Shown: positions 1-8,168 of the stretch, one piece after another | Layout of the letters: each line of letters begins with the position of its first letter | Numbering within the stretch: the stretch's first letter is position 1 | Assembly: GCA_035519135.1 (NCBI GenBank) | Contig: DATIWX010000100.1 | Span: 1 to 64,000, forward strand | Reading direction: 5' to 3' | DNA from: VBDM01 sp035519135 | GTDB taxonomy: Bacteria; Pseudomonadota; Gammaproteobacteria; Burkholderiales; SG8-39 | DNA: 64,000 nucleotides | Notes under the pieces: model-generated | Told to the model about the DNA's origin: nothing | Database searches by the model: none | Seen by the model: the letters and a program-made list of their open reading frames with translations, nothing else | Made by a program: the position numbers and the translations under genes

Positions 1-51
1 GACCGCGAATATCAGGAGAAACACGAGGTTGAACTTGATGATCAGTTTCAT
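1..51 (-). CDS. 5' end of a probable DUF3365/Tll0287-type sensor protein (partial)
   Basis: Only the first 17 codons are inside the window; the gene runs off the left edge. The ATG at 51 follows a clear GGAGG ribosome site about 8 bases upstream and lies 21 bases after the stop of the FecR-like gene, so the two are probably one transcript. The peptide (MKLIIKFNLVFLLIFAV) is a short basic stretch followed by a hydrophobic segment. It closely resembles the start of Betaproteobacterial proteins with a periplasmic DUF3365 (c-type haem, Tll0287-like) domain fused to a signalling output. The family call rests on this N-terminus alone and is tentative. Confidence 0.45.
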   Translation of the reverse strand, partial: MKLIIKFNLVFLLIFAV

Positions 52-72
52 GAGATTCCCTCCACGTTTGCC

Positions 73-954
73 CTACCGAACCTGCGCCTTCTCTTCCTTC
101 TTCGACTCTTCCTCGTACTTTTCCGGGAACAGGATGCGATCCCACTCGGGGTGCGCAGCGAGATTCTCGATCAGCTTGCTGCGGAATTGGGGATCCTTCG
201 CGCGGCCCCGGAACCGCTCGATGAGGGTCCGTCTGATCGGAGCGCTCGCCTTGAGCCAGGGCTCGACCTCCGCGTAGCTTGCCTCGTGCTCCCGCGCGGG
301 CTCGACGCTCTTGTCCCGGACGCGGGGGAGGAACACGGGGAGATCATCCCTGAAGTATCCCGGCATGCCTTTGATGAATTCCGCCGAGGGACGAGGCGAG
401 ACCCTCAAGGGTTGCCCGGCCGCGCGGACGACGAACTCCCCGCCCTTCAGGTCGCGGCCTCCCGCGGGCGCGCCGGATCTCGACATCTCGACCAGTCTTG
501 CGGCGCCCGACTCGATGAATATCTCGCTCGAGTCCTCGCCGATACGCAGCACTCCGGTCGCCCCCGCGGTGTCCAGGCGCGCAAGCGGCATGATGTAGCG
601 GTAAGGCTTTCCCTTGGCGGCTTTCGCCCGCGTGAACTTCACCCAGCCCGGTTGCAGGGCCACCCCGGGCTCGCCCCCGGCGCTTGGGGAGGACATCAGA
701 AAAGCACGCGTTCCGCGGCTCAAGTTGAGAATGGCTCCGTCCTTGAACTCGATCTGGGCCTGGCCCTTGGGTCCCGGCGCGACCATATCCCCGTTCTGCA
801 GTGCGACTCCCTGCGCGGCCGAGTAGGTCGACGAGCCCCTGACGAGCTGTGCGCCGCCTTCGGCGACCGTGAGGATGCCGACGGTCTGGCCGAACGCAGA
901 GGTGCTGGCGCAGATCAGGAAGACCGCGATCCGTGGGCAGGTTCGGCCCGACAT
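73..954 (-). CDS. Secreted FecR-domain protein
   Basis: A 293-residue protein with a signal peptide (about residues 1-23, ending near AFGQ). A FecR-like beta-rich domain follows at roughly residues 35-150, with the usual pattern of a 'V..G.A...NGDxV' strand and a 'FKDGAILNLSRGT' strand. The C-terminal third is charged and ends in a Lys/Glu-rich tail, with no recognised domain. A longer upstream reading frame exists, but the ATG at 954 has a GGGAG site 8 bases upstream and starts the signal peptide, so it was chosen. FecR domains outside iron-dicitrate signalling are often periplasmic or envelope scaffold modules. The role here is unknown; the next gene looks like a membrane sensor, which suggests a two-gene envelope-sensing unit. 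Confidence 0.75.
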   Translation of the reverse strand: MSGRTCPRIAVFLICASTSAFGQTVGILTVAEGGAQLVRGSSTYSAAQGVALQNGDMVAPGPKGQAQIEFKDGAILNLSRGTRAFLMSSPSAGGEPGVALQPGWVKFTRAKAAKGKPYRYIMPLARLDTAGATGVLRIGEDSSEIFIESGAARLVEMSRSGAPAGGRDLKGGEFVVRAAGQPLRVSPRPSAEFIKGMPGYFRDDLPVFLPRVRDKSVEPAREHEASYAEVEPWLKASAPIRRTLIERFRGRAKDPQFRSKLIENLAAHPEWDRILFPEKYEEESKKEEKAQVR

Positions 955-1049
955 GTTTTCTCCCGTTGACGGCGTCCGGCGAGCCGGACCGGGCAATTGT
1001 AGGGCAAAGGCCGCAGCGCCGGGAGCGGCGCCAGGTCCCGGCCGGGCGC

Positions 1050-2261
1050 TCAGGCGGCGCGCCGGTACGAGTGCGATCCCTCGAGCGCGCGGGCGAGGTC
1101 GACGAGGCTCGCGACGTTGTGCACCGGCAGGAATTCGTCCACGTGCGGCAGCATCGCTCGCACGCCCGCGGGACGCGCCTCGAATCCCTCGTAGCGCAGC
1201 AGCGGGTTCAGCCAGATGAGCTTCCTGCACGACTTGTGCAGGCGCTCCATCTCTCGCGCGAGGCCTTCGCCGACGTCGCCGTCCAGGCCGTCGGAGATCA
1301 TCAGTACCACCGCGTTTTGCCCGAGAACGCGGCGCGACCAGCGCAGGTTGAACTCCCGCAGGCAGTTGCCGATGCGCGTCCCTCCGGACCAGTCGGCGAT
1401 CGCATCCGATACGCCGCTCATCGCGACGTCGACGTCGCGGTGACGAAGGTAGCGGCTGATGTTGGTGAGGCGTGTGCCGAAGACGAAGCTCGTCACGCGG
1501 TCGCGGTCGCTGGTGATCGCGTGCAGAAAGTGAAGGAACATCCTGGAGTAGCGGTTCATCGAACCCGAGACGTCGCACAGCACCACCAGCGGCGGGTGCC
1601 GCCGTTGCGGCGAGCGGCGCTTCAGGGGGATGATGTTCGCGCCGCTCCGGAGGCTCGCTCGCAGGCTCGCGCGCAGGTCCACGCGGGGGCCGCGAGGATC
1701 GGGCGCGAGCCTGCGTGTGTGGATCTCGGGAATCGGCAAGCGCAGGTTGGCGAGCATCTTCTTCGCCTGCGCGATCTCCTCGGAAGTCATGGTCTCGAAG
1801 TCGGCGTGCTGCAGCACTTCGCGCGCGGAGAAGGAGAGGCTCGCGTCGAGCTGCGTTTCCTGGGGCGGTTCGACGGGGGTTTCCTGCGGCTTCTTCGGCC
1901 TGGGGTGCAGCGCCTCGGCGACGCGCGACGAAGCCTGGCGCTCCTCCCGGCTCTGGCGGCCGTAGACCTGCGGGAGGAACATCGCCATGACGCGCTCCAG
2001 CAGCTGCGGGTCGCGCCAGAAGATGTGGAAGGCCTGGTCGTAGACCTCGAACTGCTCGCGCCGGTCGAGGAACACGCTGGCGAGCGTCCAGTAGAAATCG
2101 TCGCGGCGCTCGAGGCCGGCGACTTCGAGAGCGCGCACCGCGTCGAGCACCCGGTCCGGCCCGATCGGCAGCCCCGCGGCGCGCAGCACGCGCGCGAAGT
2201 GCATCACGTTTTCGGCGAGATGACCCTGCTGCAGCGCCGGAATTGTCGATCGGGCGGGCAC
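1050..2261 (-). CDS. VWA-domain protein, CoxE-like
   Basis: A 403-residue cytoplasmic protein. The N-terminal half is helical (FWRDP...FLPQVYG, typical of CoxE proteins), with a low-complexity Pro/Gln linker near residues 120-140. The C-terminal von Willebrand A domain carries the metal site DVSGS at residues 230-234 and a second acidic motif SDGLDGD. CoxE works with a MoxR-type AAA+ ATPase (CoxD) in maturing the molybdenum-copper site of CO dehydrogenase, and similar pairs serve other metalloenzymes. Its natural partner, the MoxR gene at 19487-20398, is on the same strand but 17 kb away, separated by the cytochrome and ccm genes. The start is GTG; no strong ribosome site decides between nearby starts. 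Confidence 0.8.
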   Translation of the reverse strand: MPARSTIPALQQGHLAENVMHFARVLRAAGLPIGPDRVLDAVRALEVAGLERRDDFYWTLASVFLDRREQFEVYDQAFHIFWRDPQLLERVMAMFLPQVYGRQSREERQASSRVAEALHPRPKKPQETPVEPPQETQLDASLSFSAREVLQHADFETMTSEEIAQAKKMLANLRLPIPEIHTRRLAPDPRGPRVDLRASLRASLRSGANIIPLKRRSPQRRHPPLVVLCDVSGSMNRYSRMFLHFLHAITSDRDRVTSFVFGTRLTNISRYLRHRDVDVAMSGVSDAIADWSGGTRIGNCLREFNLRWSRRVLGQNAVVLMISDGLDGDVGEGLAREMERLHKSCRKLIWLNPLLRYEGFEARPAGVRAMLPHVDEFLPVHNVASLVDLARALEGSHSYRRAA

Positions 2262-2377
2262 GCGCGCCTCAGAGTGCGGGGAAGCTCATCGGCCGATATT
2301 ACCGCAACGCCCCGGCAAATCGCGCAGTCGCCTGAATTGCACAATACTGTACCTGGATCGGAAATCGTGGACCCTGT

Positions 2378-2391
2378 TTGATCTAGATCAG
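2378..2391. promoter_or_regulatory. FNR/Anr-type operator (TTGATctagATCAG)
   Basis: The dyad TTGAT-CTAG-ATCAG matches the FNR/Anr/Dnr consensus TTGAT-N4-ATCAA at 9 of 10 positions. It lies 44 bases before the start of the four-haem cytochrome at 2436 and about 117 bases before the divergent VWA gene. The same core with the same CTAG spacer recurs at 9043-9056. Activation under low oxygen is the likely meaning; which flanking gene responds is inferred. Confidence 0.65.
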
Positions 2392-2435
2392 AAAGTCCCG
2401 GGATCGACAGCCCACAAGGGCTGCTAAACTAGCGC

Positions 2436-3671
2436 ATGCTTGCTCTTCGCAGAAGGAGCGCACTGATCGCAGCAGCCGTGGCGCTCCTTGCCCTCGCGGC
2501 GAGCCTGGGCCACCCAACGAGCGCCTTGGCGCAACCCTCGCTGGTCAAGCCGAGCGCCGGCGACGACCTGCGCGCCCTGTACGCCAGCGCGCCGGACGTC
2601 GCGGAGGGCAAGCGCGTCGCAGACACGACGTGCGCGCGCTGTCACGGCGCGAACGGCATCAGCGCGACCAAGGGGATTCCGCACCTCGCGGGGCAGCGGC
2701 CCGGGTACCTCCTCCTGGAGCTGCGCGCGTACCAGTCGGGCAGGCGCGGCAACGACATGATGGACGGCGCGGTCAAGTTCCTGAGCGACGAGGCCCTGAT
2801 CAAGGTCGCCGCCTACTACGCAAGCCTCGAGCCCGTGCGTCCCGGCGCCGATTCCGCCAAGGGAAGGCCGGCGCCCCTCGATCCGGTCCAGGCCGGCAAG
2901 ACGGCGGCCGCCGGCTGCGCAGGGTGCCACGGCGAGGCCGGTATCAGCAAGACGCCGGGCACGCCGAGCCTCGTCGGTCTTGACCCGCAGTACTTCGTCG
3001 CCGCGATGAAGGCCTATCAGAACGGGCAGCGCAAGAACGATCTCATGAAATCCATGGCAGCGGGGATCGCCGACGCAGACCTCGAAAACATCGCCCTCTA
3101 CTATGCCCTGCAGAAAGCCGGCCGGGCGCCGACGCCGGCCCCGGGAGACCGGGCGGCGGGCAAGGCCGCCGCTGCCGCTTGCGCCGGATGCCACGGCGAT
3201 ACGGGGGTCAGCGGCAGCGCCACGCCGAGCATCGCCGGACAGGATGCGCAGTACTTCGCCGCAGCGCTGAAGGCCTACAAGGACGGCGCGCGCAGCGAGG
3301 AGACGATGAAGTCGCTCGCAGCGTCGCTCGATGAGCGCACCGTCAGGAACATCGCGGCGTTCTACGCGGCACAGCAGCCCCGGGCACCGAAGGTCCGCAG
3401 GCCACTGACCGTCGCGGAGTGGGCGCAGCGCTGCGACCGCTGCCACGGCGTCAACGGCAACAGCACCGACTTGCGCGCTCCGGCCCTGGCAGGACAGCGG
3501 GTGGAGTATCTGGAAAAGGTATTGCGCGCCTATCGGACCGGCGCGCGCAAGAGCCCGGAGATGGCCGCCATGAGCGAGGGGCTCAAGGACACGGACATCG
3601 AGAGTCTCGCGGCACACTACGCGCGGCAGACCGCGCGGGCCGTGGTGTACGTTGTGGTTCCATCCAAATAG
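2436..3671 (+). CDS. Secreted four-haem c4-like cytochrome
   Basis: A 411-residue periplasmic protein with a signal peptide (residues 1 to about 33, ending ALAQ) and four tandem class I cytochrome domains of about 90 residues. The haem motifs are CARCH (66-70), CAGCH (161-165), CAGCH (249-253) and CDRCH (333-337). Each domain has the c4-type 'GI/GV..TP.LAGQ..YL..A..AY..G.R' stretch and a following Met that can serve as sixth ligand (NDMM, KNDLM, SEETM, KSPEM), so His/Met, fairly high-potential haems are expected. It probably carries electrons between the inner-membrane quinol enzyme and the outer-membrane conduit. A related four-domain lipoprotein lies at 4883-6022. An FNR-type site lies just upstream. 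Confidence 0.88.
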   Translation: MLALRRRSALIAAAVALLALAASLGHPTSALAQPSLVKPSAGDDLRALYASAPDVAEGKRVADTTCARCHGANGISATKGIPHLAGQRPGYLLLELRAYQSGRRGNDMMDGAVKFLSDEALIKVAAYYASLEPVRPGADSAKGRPAPLDPVQAGKTAAAGCAGCHGEAGISKTPGTPSLVGLDPQYFVAAMKAYQNGQRKNDLMKSMAAGIADADLENIALYYALQKAGRAPTPAPGDRAAGKAAAAACAGCHGDTGVSGSATPSIAGQDAQYFAAALKAYKDGARSEETMKSLAASLDERTVRNIAAFYAAQQPRAPKVRRPLTVAEWAQRCDRCHGVNGNSTDLRAPALAGQRVEYLEKVLRAYRTGARKSPEMAAMSEGLKDTDIESLAAHYARQTARAVVYVVVPSK

Positions 3672-3726
3672 GCGGGTCGCAAGGCGGGATACAGTTTGTC
3701 CTATCATTCACTCTTGAGGAAAAATC

Positions 3727-4038
3727 ATGAATAGCACGCGTTTGGCCATCGGGATCGTCGCGTTTTTCGGAGTCGTCAGCGCAGTACAGGCGGGCGGGGA
3801 CGCCCAGGCAGGCAAGGCCAAGGCCGCCGCCTGCGCAGGCTGCCACGGCGCCAACGGCGAGGGCAAGGCTCCGAACCCCCCGCTGGCAGGCAAGGCCGAA
3901 GACCAGTTCATCCAGGCCATGAAGGACTACAAGTCAGGCAAGCGCAACAACCCGGCCATGAAGACCTTCGCGGGCCCGCTCTCGGACCAGGACACGGCGA
4001 ACCTAGCCGCCTACTATGCGTCTCTGAAGAAGAAGTGA
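3727..4038 (+). CDS. Periplasmic one-haem cytochrome c (c-553/c4 domain)
   Basis: A 103-residue protein with a signal peptide (about 1-22, cut after VQA) and a single haem motif CAGCH at 36-40. A 'P.LAGK..DQF..A..DYKSGKRNNPAM' stretch follows, in which the Met is the probable sixth ligand. In size and sequence it matches one module of the four-haem proteins on either side, so it is likely a small shuttle for the same chain. It starts 55 bases after the stop of the previous gene and has a GAGG site before the ATG, so it is probably co-transcribed with it. Confidence 0.88.
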   Translation: MNSTRLAIGIVAFFGVVSAVQAGGDAQAGKAKAAACAGCHGANGEGKAPNPPLAGKAEDQFIQAMKDYKSGKRNNPAMKTFAGPLSDQDTANLAAYYASLKKK

Positions 4039-4072
4039 GAAGTCCCGGCCTGGGGGACCAAGGGAAGCGATC

Positions 4073-4858
4073 ATGAGCGATGCCCCGCTGCACCGGTTTT
4101 ATCTTCACTACTCGGAGCTGCCGTACAGCCTGCGCGTGCTGTATACGGCGGCGTTGCTCGTGCTCGGCCTGGCCTACCTCTTTGCCGTGATCTACCTGTA
4201 TCACACCTACTCCGGGAAGGACGGCAACCCGCTGACGCTTTCCTACGATGACATCGTGATCGCGTACAGCGGCAGCGGCAAGGATTCGCGCCTCGAGACC
4301 GCGCTTCGCGGACCGATGCGGAGCATGCTGCCGGCGGAGGAGATCGGCGTCGTCACCGGCTGGGTGCAGGAGGGCGCGGACCGCGCCAAGTACGATGCGC
4401 GGATCAAGCCGACGATCGACAAGCGCTGCCTGTCTTGCCACGACGGCAGCAACCCGCATCTCCCGAATCTGGACGGCTACGACAACCTGAAGAAGATGAC
4501 CGAGCGCGACACCGGCACGGGCATCTTCACGCTGGTTCGCGTGTCGCACATCCACCTGTTCGGGATCACCTTCATCTTCTTCATCATGGGCCTCGTGTTC
4601 AGCCACGCCTACGTGCGGCCCGTGTGGCTGAAGTGCACCGCGGTCGGGCTGCCCTTCGTATGCCTGACGCTGGATATCGCCTCGTGGTATTTCACCAAGC
4701 TCTATCACCCGTTCGCGTGGGTGGTCATGGGAGCCGGTGCGACGATGGGGATGTCCTTCGCCTACATGTGGTTCGTGTCGATGTACCAGATGTGGTTCTC
4801 TGCAACCCCCGAGGCGGTTGCCCGCAGGGAGGGTGCCGACACCCGCATCATCGGGTGA
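4073..4858 (+). CDS. Membrane-anchored one-haem cytochrome c, uncharacterised
   Basis: A 261-residue protein with four likely membrane helices (about 21-45, 157-180, 187-207 and 213-236). Between helix 1 and helix 2 is a periplasmic domain with one haem motif, CLSCH, at 119-123, followed by 'NPHLPNLDGYDNL'. Several His residues lie in or near the helices (around 159-161, 178 and 211) and could bind haem or face a quinone, but this is only inference. It follows the small cytochrome by 34 bases with a run of AAGGGA before the ATG, so the three cytochrome genes from 2436 to 4858 look like one operon. I recognise the layout from cytochrome-rich betaproteobacterial clusters but know no assigned function. 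Confidence 0.75.
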   Translation: MSDAPLHRFYLHYSELPYSLRVLYTAALLVLGLAYLFAVIYLYHTYSGKDGNPLTLSYDDIVIAYSGSGKDSRLETALRGPMRSMLPAEEIGVVTGWVQEGADRAKYDARIKPTIDKRCLSCHDGSNPHLPNLDGYDNLKKMTERDTGTGIFTLVRVSHIHLFGITFIFFIMGLVFSHAYVRPVWLKCTAVGLPFVCLTLDIASWYFTKLYHPFAWVVMGAGATMGMSFAYMWFVSMYQMWFSATPEAVARREGADTRIIG

Positions 4859-4882
4859 GCCGGTCCGGGCACCGCAGCTCCC

Positions 4883-6022
4883 CTAGCGGGGGGGCTGGCT
4901 CGCGTACAGCGCCGCGATGCTTTCGATGATCGAGTCGCTGTACGGCAGGCTCATCCGGTGCATCGTCGAGCTCTCGCGCCGGTCGTCACGATACGCCCGC
5001 AGGGCCATGACCAGATAGTCCTTGTCCTGCCCGTTGAGCCTGGGAACGGCCAGCGCAGGGTTCTGCACCTCCGGTCCGTGGCAGCGATTGCATTTCTCCG
5101 TCAGATCCTGAATGATCGTCTGCCCCTTCTCGGCCGGCCGCGACTTCTGCACGGTGAAGAAGGCGGCGATGTTCTCGACGTCGCGGTCGGAGAGGCTCGC
5201 GACGTAGGCGCGCATGTTCTCGCGCTTGCGCGTGGTGCGGTAGGCCTTGGTCGCCTGCAGCAGATACATGGGATCCTGGCCTGCCAGGTTCGGCGTCGCC
5301 GCATCGCTGCTGACGCCGCGGGAGCCGTGGCAGCCGCTGCATACGGCGCTGAGCGGCTCGCCCGCCCCGGGATCGCCGAACGGCGGCGCCGGGCGCTGCG
5401 CCGGCGTCTGCGAGGCAAAATACAGCGCCACGCTCTCCAGCTCCGCCTTGCTCAGCCGGGGCAGCATGGCGTGCATCGGCGAGCGCTTGCGCTCGGCGTG
5501 CAGATACTCCTGTACCGCGATCACGAAGTAGTTCGGCTGCTGTCCGGCGAGGCTGGGAATTCCGGGCGTCCTGCTGTTGCCGTCCTCGCTGTGGCATCTC
5601 GCGCAGGGCTGCGCGAGCGCCTTGCCGCGCTCGTAGGGGGGCGGCGGCAGAGCGACCTTTGCCGGTCCGGGCGTCACCGGCGGCAGGCTGGCAAAGTACG
5701 CCGCGACGTTGTGCACGTCTGCGGCGCTCATGTGCCCGGTCAAGTCGCGCAGGACGGCGTGGGTGCGCTTGCCTTCCCTGTAGGCGTTCAGGGCCTCGAC
5801 CAGGTAGCGCTCCGGCTGCCCCGCGAGGTGCGGAATCGCCGGCGCGTTGCTGCGGCCGTCCAGGCCATGGCACGCCTTGCAGTCGCGCTCCGCGATGGTC
5901 TTGCCGGCGGCGACGTCTCCGGGCGGCTGCTGCCCGGGCGCGCCCGTCGCGCCCTTGTCCGCCTTTTCGCCACATCCTGCCAGCATCGCCGAGAGGAGCA
6001 GGGCCCGCAACAAGGTCTTCAT
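4883..6022 (-). CDS. Four-haem c4-like cytochrome lipoprotein
   Basis: A 379-residue lipoprotein: the lipobox LAGC places the lipid-bearing Cys at residue 17. Four class I cytochrome domains carry CKACH (48-52), CARCH (140-144), CSGCH (228-232) and CNRCH (311-315). It is a paralogue of the soluble four-haem protein at 2436-3671, but membrane-tethered. Domains 2-4 keep a Met in the sixth-ligand region (SPMHAM, RENM, STMHRM). Domain 1 instead reads KRTHAVLRDL, with no Met at that place, so its haem may have another ligand. It is convergent with the membrane cytochrome and starts 13 bases after the stop of the nine-haem/b561 gene on the same strand, so these two are probably one transcript. Confidence 0.87.
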   Translation of the reverse strand: MKTLLRALLLSAMLAGCGEKADKGATGAPGQQPPGDVAAGKTIAERDCKACHGLDGRSNAPAIPHLAGQPERYLVEALNAYREGKRTHAVLRDLTGHMSAADVHNVAAYFASLPPVTPGPAKVALPPPPYERGKALAQPCARCHSEDGNSRTPGIPSLAGQQPNYFVIAVQEYLHAERKRSPMHAMLPRLSKAELESVALYFASQTPAQRPAPPFGDPGAGEPLSAVCSGCHGSRGVSSDAATPNLAGQDPMYLLQATKAYRTTRKRENMRAYVASLSDRDVENIAAFFTVQKSRPAEKGQTIIQDLTEKCNRCHGPEVQNPALAVPRLNGQDKDYLVMALRAYRDDRRESSTMHRMSLPYSDSIIESIAALYASQPPR

Positions 6023-6035
6023 AGGGGTCTCCGCT

Positions 6036-8006
6036 TCAATGGCTGTTCCCTAACCCGGCAAAGCCGATCAGCACCAGGGCGAGGAGAATGAGACCGAAGA
6101 TAATCAGCGTGATTCCCAGGATTCTCGAGCCGAGCGTCATCTGGCGCGAGGGGGCGTCGACCAAGTGCCGGGCGAGCTCGCCGCTCTCGACCAGCCGCTG
6201 ATACTCGAGCGGGTGCTCGCGTCGGTATTCCTCGAGTGCCACCGCACCGGTGAACATCACGATGTCCGGCGGCGGCAGCTTGTCCGGCCGGAAGTGGTTG
6301 TTGAAGAAGTGCACCGTGAACAGGAATACCGCGGCGAGGATCGCCTCCTCGCCGTGCACCAGCGTCGCGACGTTGAACACCCAGCCGGGCAGGACCGACG
6401 CCGTCGCTTCCTTGAAGGCCAGCATGAGGCCGCTGCCGCCGATGATGGCCATGCCCCAGAATACCGCCCAGTAGTCGAATTTCTCCCAGTAGGTCCACCG
6501 GTCGAAGGTCGGGCGCGGTCCCTTGCCGAAGAACCACTTGAACATGGCGAGCATGTCCCAGAGATCCTTCCAGTTCGGGACCAGCGAGGTCGGACCGAAC
6601 CACTTCGAGACCGACAGTTTCCACTTCGGCGCCACCCGGTACGCCATGTACACCAGGTGGACGAAGAAGATCCCCAGCAGCAGAGCCGCGCTCAGCCGGT
6701 GCAGGATGCCCGCGACTCGCGGTCCGCCAAGGGCGCCGACGATGAATTTCGCCCAACCGGTTTCGGCGTACAGCACAGCCATGCCGGTCAGCACCAGCAT
6801 CATCACGCTCAGCGCGAAGACGAGATGGGCGAGTCGCCACGCCGGCCCGAAGCGGTTGAAATGCTTGCCTTGCAGCTGCGGCAGGTCGCCCGTTGCGATG
6901 TGAGGCGAGCTCTTGCCCTCCCGGCGGTCGCGGTACTCCCGGTAGAACCACAGAGCCGAATGCGTCCAGAAGAAGGCGAACACGCCCAGCAGCAGGGCGA
7001 TCATGAACTTCGATGAGACCCACATGAGCGGGTAGCGACTGAAATCGTGGGTGTTCGCATGCGGCTGGAACGTGACGAATCCGGCGGTCGCCCGCACGTG
7101 GCATTTCTGGCAGGTCTGCAGTCGGTTGCTCGGGTGCACCGTGGATTGGGGATGGCTTACCCGCTGAATGCCGTGATTCCCGTGGCAATCGAAGCAGGTC
7201 GCCGTGTAGGCGTAGCCCAGCTGTCCGACCTGCCCGTGATAGGTGTTGGCGTAGGACCTCAGGCTCTCGGAATGGCAGTTGCCGCAATTCCGCACAATCG
7301 TGAGCCTGATCGAATCCAGCTTCGGCCGGTCGACATCATGGGTCGTGTGGCAATCGGAGCAGATCGGCGCCGCGGGGTTGGCGTTGCCAATGACCTGTCT
7401 GCCGTGCACCGAGTCGAAATATTCGGCGCGTTGCGCTTCGTGGCATTTCCCGCAGACATTCGGGATGCCGAGGCGCCACTCCGCGCGGCCGGGGCTGTCT
7501 TTGGGATAGACGTAGTGCGCGTCGTGGCAGTTGTAGCAGGTTGCGTTGGTGCGCGACTGGTCCTCGCGGTTCGGCCGGGCGTGAATGGATTTCATGTAGT
7601 GGTCGATCTGCTCCACCACCACTCCCAGCCTCGCGTTTTCGGCGGTCTTGTTCTCCTTCTTCGCGGCCGCCCACAAGTCCTCGTGGCACTGCACGCAGCT
7701 GACCTTGTGCTGCCCGATCTTCTTGTGGGGAATTTCGCTTTCGCTGATGTCCTTGTGGCACTCGACGCACAGCCGCTTGCCGTGGACGCTCTTTGCGAAC
7801 TTGTCCTTCACCACCTCCAGCTTGCGCATCTGCCCATCCGCGCCAGGCGCGGCAAATCCCTCGTTTCCGTGACAGGCGATGCACACCGCGTTCCCGGGGT
7901 TCTCGGCGGCTTCCTCGGCGGCTTCGGCCTGGGCTTGCCAGAGAATCGGTGCCGCCAGGCAGAGAGCGCCCGCGGCAAGCCATCTTGCAAGTCTTGGAGC
8001 ATGCAT
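6036..8006 (-). CDS. Nine-haem cytochrome c fused to a cytochrome b561 membrane domain (quinone-linked)
   Basis: A 656-residue protein. A signal peptide (about 1-29) is followed by a periplasmic region with nine CXXCH motifs, at 42, 80, 104, 157, 185, 216, 241, 271 and 299. Many extra His residues suit bis-His ligation. From about residue 325 onward comes a hydrophobic domain like cytochrome b561/formate dehydrogenase gamma, with five to six helices and His residues for b-type haem. The expected role is transfer between the quinone pool and periplasmic cytochromes, doing in one chain what CymA or NrfH do elsewhere; direction cannot be read from sequence. The start at 8006 was chosen over an earlier ATG (8108) because it begins the signal peptide and has AAGGGA upstream. 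Confidence 0.87.
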   Translation of the reverse strand: MHAPRLARWLAAGALCLAAPILWQAQAEAAEEAAENPGNAVCIACHGNEGFAAPGADGQMRKLEVVKDKFAKSVHGKRLCVECHKDISESEIPHKKIGQHKVSCVQCHEDLWAAAKKENKTAENARLGVVVEQIDHYMKSIHARPNREDQSRTNATCYNCHDAHYVYPKDSPGRAEWRLGIPNVCGKCHEAQRAEYFDSVHGRQVIGNANPAAPICSDCHTTHDVDRPKLDSIRLTIVRNCGNCHSESLRSYANTYHGQVGQLGYAYTATCFDCHGNHGIQRVSHPQSTVHPSNRLQTCQKCHVRATAGFVTFQPHANTHDFSRYPLMWVSSKFMIALLLGVFAFFWTHSALWFYREYRDRREGKSSPHIATGDLPQLQGKHFNRFGPAWRLAHLVFALSVMMLVLTGMAVLYAETGWAKFIVGALGGPRVAGILHRLSAALLLGIFFVHLVYMAYRVAPKWKLSVSKWFGPTSLVPNWKDLWDMLAMFKWFFGKGPRPTFDRWTYWEKFDYWAVFWGMAIIGGSGLMLAFKEATASVLPGWVFNVATLVHGEEAILAAVFLFTVHFFNNHFRPDKLPPPDIVMFTGAVALEEYRREHPLEYQRLVESGELARHLVDAPSRQMTLGSRILGITLIIFGLILLALVLIGFAGLGNSH

Positions 8007-8088
8007 CGCGTTCGATCCCTTTCGGCAAACAGCGTATGGCACGGACATGCGGAAGGACGAGATCACTGTTGAATGCAGACAACCTGAT

Positions 8089-8102
8089 TTGACGTAAGTC
8101 GA
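8089..8102. promoter_or_regulatory. Degenerate FNR-like dyad (TTGACgtaaGTCGA)
   Basis: Seven of ten positions match TTGAT-N4-ATCAA. It sits between the divergent starts of the nine-haem/b561 gene and the small cytochrome at 8169. It could be a weak FNR-family site shared by both genes, but the match alone is not convincing. Confidence 0.25.
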
Positions 8103-8168
8103 CGGCATATCCTACTATCATTCCGGATTCTGGCGGCGCCCGGAACTTTTTTTCACAAGGGAGCGAAA

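Noticed and set aside
955..1578. Upstream extension of the FecR-like gene
   Set aside because: The extension lacks a ribosome site, is Arg-rich and overlaps the VWA gene; the signal peptide begins at 954.
4859..4882. A terminator between the convergent membrane cytochrome and lipoprotein genes
   Set aside because: AGCTCCCC and GGGGGGGCT could pair, but the stem is uneven, runs into the stop codon of the lipoprotein gene and has no T-run.
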